A stretch of DNA of 64,000 nt. It comes from Enoplosus armatus (taxonomy: Eukaryota; Chordata; Actinopteri; Centrarchiformes; Enoplosidae). Of this stretch, positions 62,501 to 64,000 are shown in pieces. The first letter of the stretch is position 1, and each line of letters opens with the position of its first letter. Location of the stretch: contig NC_092196.1 in NCBI RefSeq assembly GCF_043641665.1, positions 2,400,869-2,464,868 on the forward strand, given 5' to 3'. The translations under genes were made by a program, and so were the position numbers. The notes under the pieces are model-generated. The model made no database searches and was not told the DNA's origin. It worked only from the letters and a program-made list of their open reading frames with translations.

Positions 62501-63969
62501 TGCGAGCATTTACCAAAAACCGAGGGTCCATTGAAAGACACTATCTATTTGTATAATACAAATAGATAGTGTCTATTTATATCTATTTGGGCGGCATGGT
62601 GGTGCAGTGATTAGCACTGTCGCACGGGAGGTAGAGCAGAGTAGAGCAAGTTCCCCCGGCTCCCCCCATCATGTCGAAGTGTCCTTGAGCAAGACACTGA
62701 ACCCTAAGTTGCTCCCGATGGAGGCCAGCACCTTGCATGGCAGCTTAGTCACCATCGGTCTGTGAATGTGTGAGTGAATGAGACCTTAACTGTAAGTAAG
62801 CGCTTTGGGAACCGTGAAGGTTGAAAAGCAACAGCAGCAAAGGAGGCTGGGGACATGGAATATAAATGGGCCATGTTGAAAGGCTCATTTGTGGAGAGTA
62901 AACCGGCAGTTTATTCTCACTGGAGGGGTCATGGATGGATGAATTATGCCCATCCAGTCCGACTCACCTATGGTCATGAGCTTTGGAGAACGACTGAAAG
63001 AGTAAGATCATGGCTACATGCAGAAGAAGAACCGGTGGAGTCAGTTGGGTTGGTTTCGGGCATCTGACACACCTCGCTGTGGAGGTATTCCACGTGGACA
63101 CGCTACATAGCCAGCCTCCACCCCGAACCCTGCACCCTTACTTTCCGCTTTGCTATATAAAGGACACCCCACTGTCTGCACTGGCACTGATAGTTGGTGC
63201 TGGACATAGATCCTGTGATGCAGAATGAACATGACTCCTGTTACTGGGCTACATATGTGCTGCTACAGTAGGATGGTATACATTGCAATGTCATTTAAAG
63301 TATGGAATTGTTATGTGAATACAGTATCTTTCAAATGTTCAGATTGTATAAGAAGAAAGTAGAGAAATAAGACATTGTCTAATCTGCTATGATCATCTGA
63401 TCATGTCTTACTTTGTATTAATATTGTACTTGTACTGGTGAGTACAATGTTATCATAACCAATAAAATGGTGACAAAACAGAAACAGAAATAACACCCAA
63501 GTTGTTATAAACTGGAATTTTCTGTTAACATAACACGTAGAAGCTAGTAAACTTACAGATTCCATATCTGAAAGGGGAAAGTAATTTCTCATTTAAATGA
63601 CTCAACTCAAATAACTCAAATCTAACAACAACATTAGGGTGTAAACAGTGTGTGTGTGTTTCTTTGATTCAACTAAGGACATGGTGTGATGGAATTGAGG
63701 CTTCCTACACAATTATTATTACAGTGCCATAGAGAGGAGGTGTTGGTGGATTTGTGAGTTGCACAGCTGATTTTGGTCACCTCATCTGGCTCCTGCCTGT
63801 GCAACATGTGTGCGATGTTGAAGAGTATCTTGAGGATCTCCATGACGTCCTGGGACATCTCCTTGGAGATGGGCGGAGCTGTGCTGTCGCTAAGTACCTC
63901 ATATCCCTCACCCCACCTCACAGTCAGGCACTGCTGAAGGGCGTTGGTCAGCACTGACATTCCACGCTC
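59554..63969 (-). CDS. ric8a: Ric-8 (synembryn) G-alpha chaperone/GEF, C-terminal part
   Basis: RIC8 proteins are cytosolic armadillo-type chaperones and exchange factors for nascent G-alpha subunits. I read seven exons in transcript order: 63969-63781, 62294-62200, 61983-61833, 61668-61573, 60499-60355, 60089-59807 and 59704-59554. All are in phase, giving 369 C-terminal residues of an expected 530 or so; the upstream exons are past the window end. Markers: [62 protein letters not shown] (an acidic, CK2-type stretch where mammalian RIC8A is phosphorylated), [20 protein letters not shown] and [19 protein letters not shown]. The IIQPLG tail block favours ric8a over ric8b. The intron after 61833 starts GC, not GT. 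Confidence 0.92.
60750..61030 (+). mobile_element. Possible gypsy-type solo LTR fragment
   Basis: CACCTGGTTCCCTCATCAGCC with CACTATATATCAGC downstream, and a later AATAAG followed by TCTGCATTTGGTTCCTCCTCC, resemble the promoter, R and U5 parts of fish Ty3/gypsy LTRs. No coding part is present. It is a recollection-based match without a second copy here. Confidence 0.3.
62537..62573. repeat. Perfect 37-nt palindrome
   Basis: Two 18-nt arms (GACACTATCTATTTGTAT and its exact complement) are separated by one A, in a ric8 intron, about 16 nt before a SINE. Confidence 0.95.
62589..62836 (+). mobile_element. tRNA-derived SINE (copy 4)
   Basis: The head GGGCGGCATGGTGGTGCAGTG, the CTTGAGCAAGACACTGAACC body and the GCGCTTTGGGAACCGTGAAGG end match the other copies. 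The B-box area is degraded, and the GGCGCTATATAAG end and tail are lost. Confidence 0.85.
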
Positions 63970-64000
63970 CTGACGGGGACAAATAAACCACTGAGGAACA

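Noticed and set aside
1..64000. Bacterial-type systems (CRISPR, operons, toxin-antitoxin, prophage)
   Set aside because: All genes are split vertebrate genes. The spaced short repeats are microsatellites or transposon ends, and no array with regular spacers exists.

Overview
The window is eukaryotic and vertebrate, almost certainly a ray-finned (teleost) fish. Genes are split into short exons with GT-AG introns, the proteins are vertebrate families, and the repeats (L2-type LINE with an (ATTGA)n tail, RNase-H LINE with a (GAA)n tail, tRNA-type SINE, hAT MITE, many CA/CT microsatellites) are typical of fish. I saw no operons, CRISPR arrays, tRNA or rRNA genes. The long ORFs outside the genes listed are chance or repeat-derived.

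Layout: (1) about 0.4-4.6 kb, plus strand: the last three coding exons of abat (GABA transaminase). (2) 7.2-17.0 kb, plus strand: a complete reticulocalbin gene, best called rcn3, with two alternative last exons. (3) 17.58-21.47 kb, minus strand: complete nosip, tail-to-tail with rcn3. (4) 22-28.8 kb: repeat-bearing intergenic DNA with one orphan candidate 5' exon. (5) 28.9-38 kb, plus strand: complete bcl2l12 with a non-coding first exon. (6) 40.6-48.2 kb, minus strand: a complete tetraspanin, closest to tspan4/tspan9. (7) 49.7-57.6 kb, minus strand: complete unc119, with a broken L2 LINE in the opposite orientation in its second intron. (8) 59.2-64.0 kb, minus strand: the C-terminal seven coding exons of ric8 (ric8a-like), cut by the window edge.

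The genes do not form a single pathway. From my knowledge of the human map, rcn3, nosip and bcl2l12 lie close together at 19q13.33, so that part is conserved synteny, with several intervening mammalian genes absent here. Unc119 and Ric8 both chaperone heterotrimeric G-protein alpha subunits, and here they lie side by side in the same orientation.

The most interesting signal is in rcn3. Two terminal exons, 3 kb apart, have identical length (108 nt) and identical phase. Each encodes 35 residues ending in the ER-retention signal HDEL, each has its own AATAAA, and they are only 12/35 identical. This predicts two ER isoforms that differ in the sixth EF-hand and the C-terminus. All exon boundaries were read by eye from splice consensus and reading-frame continuity; none is backed by transcript data.
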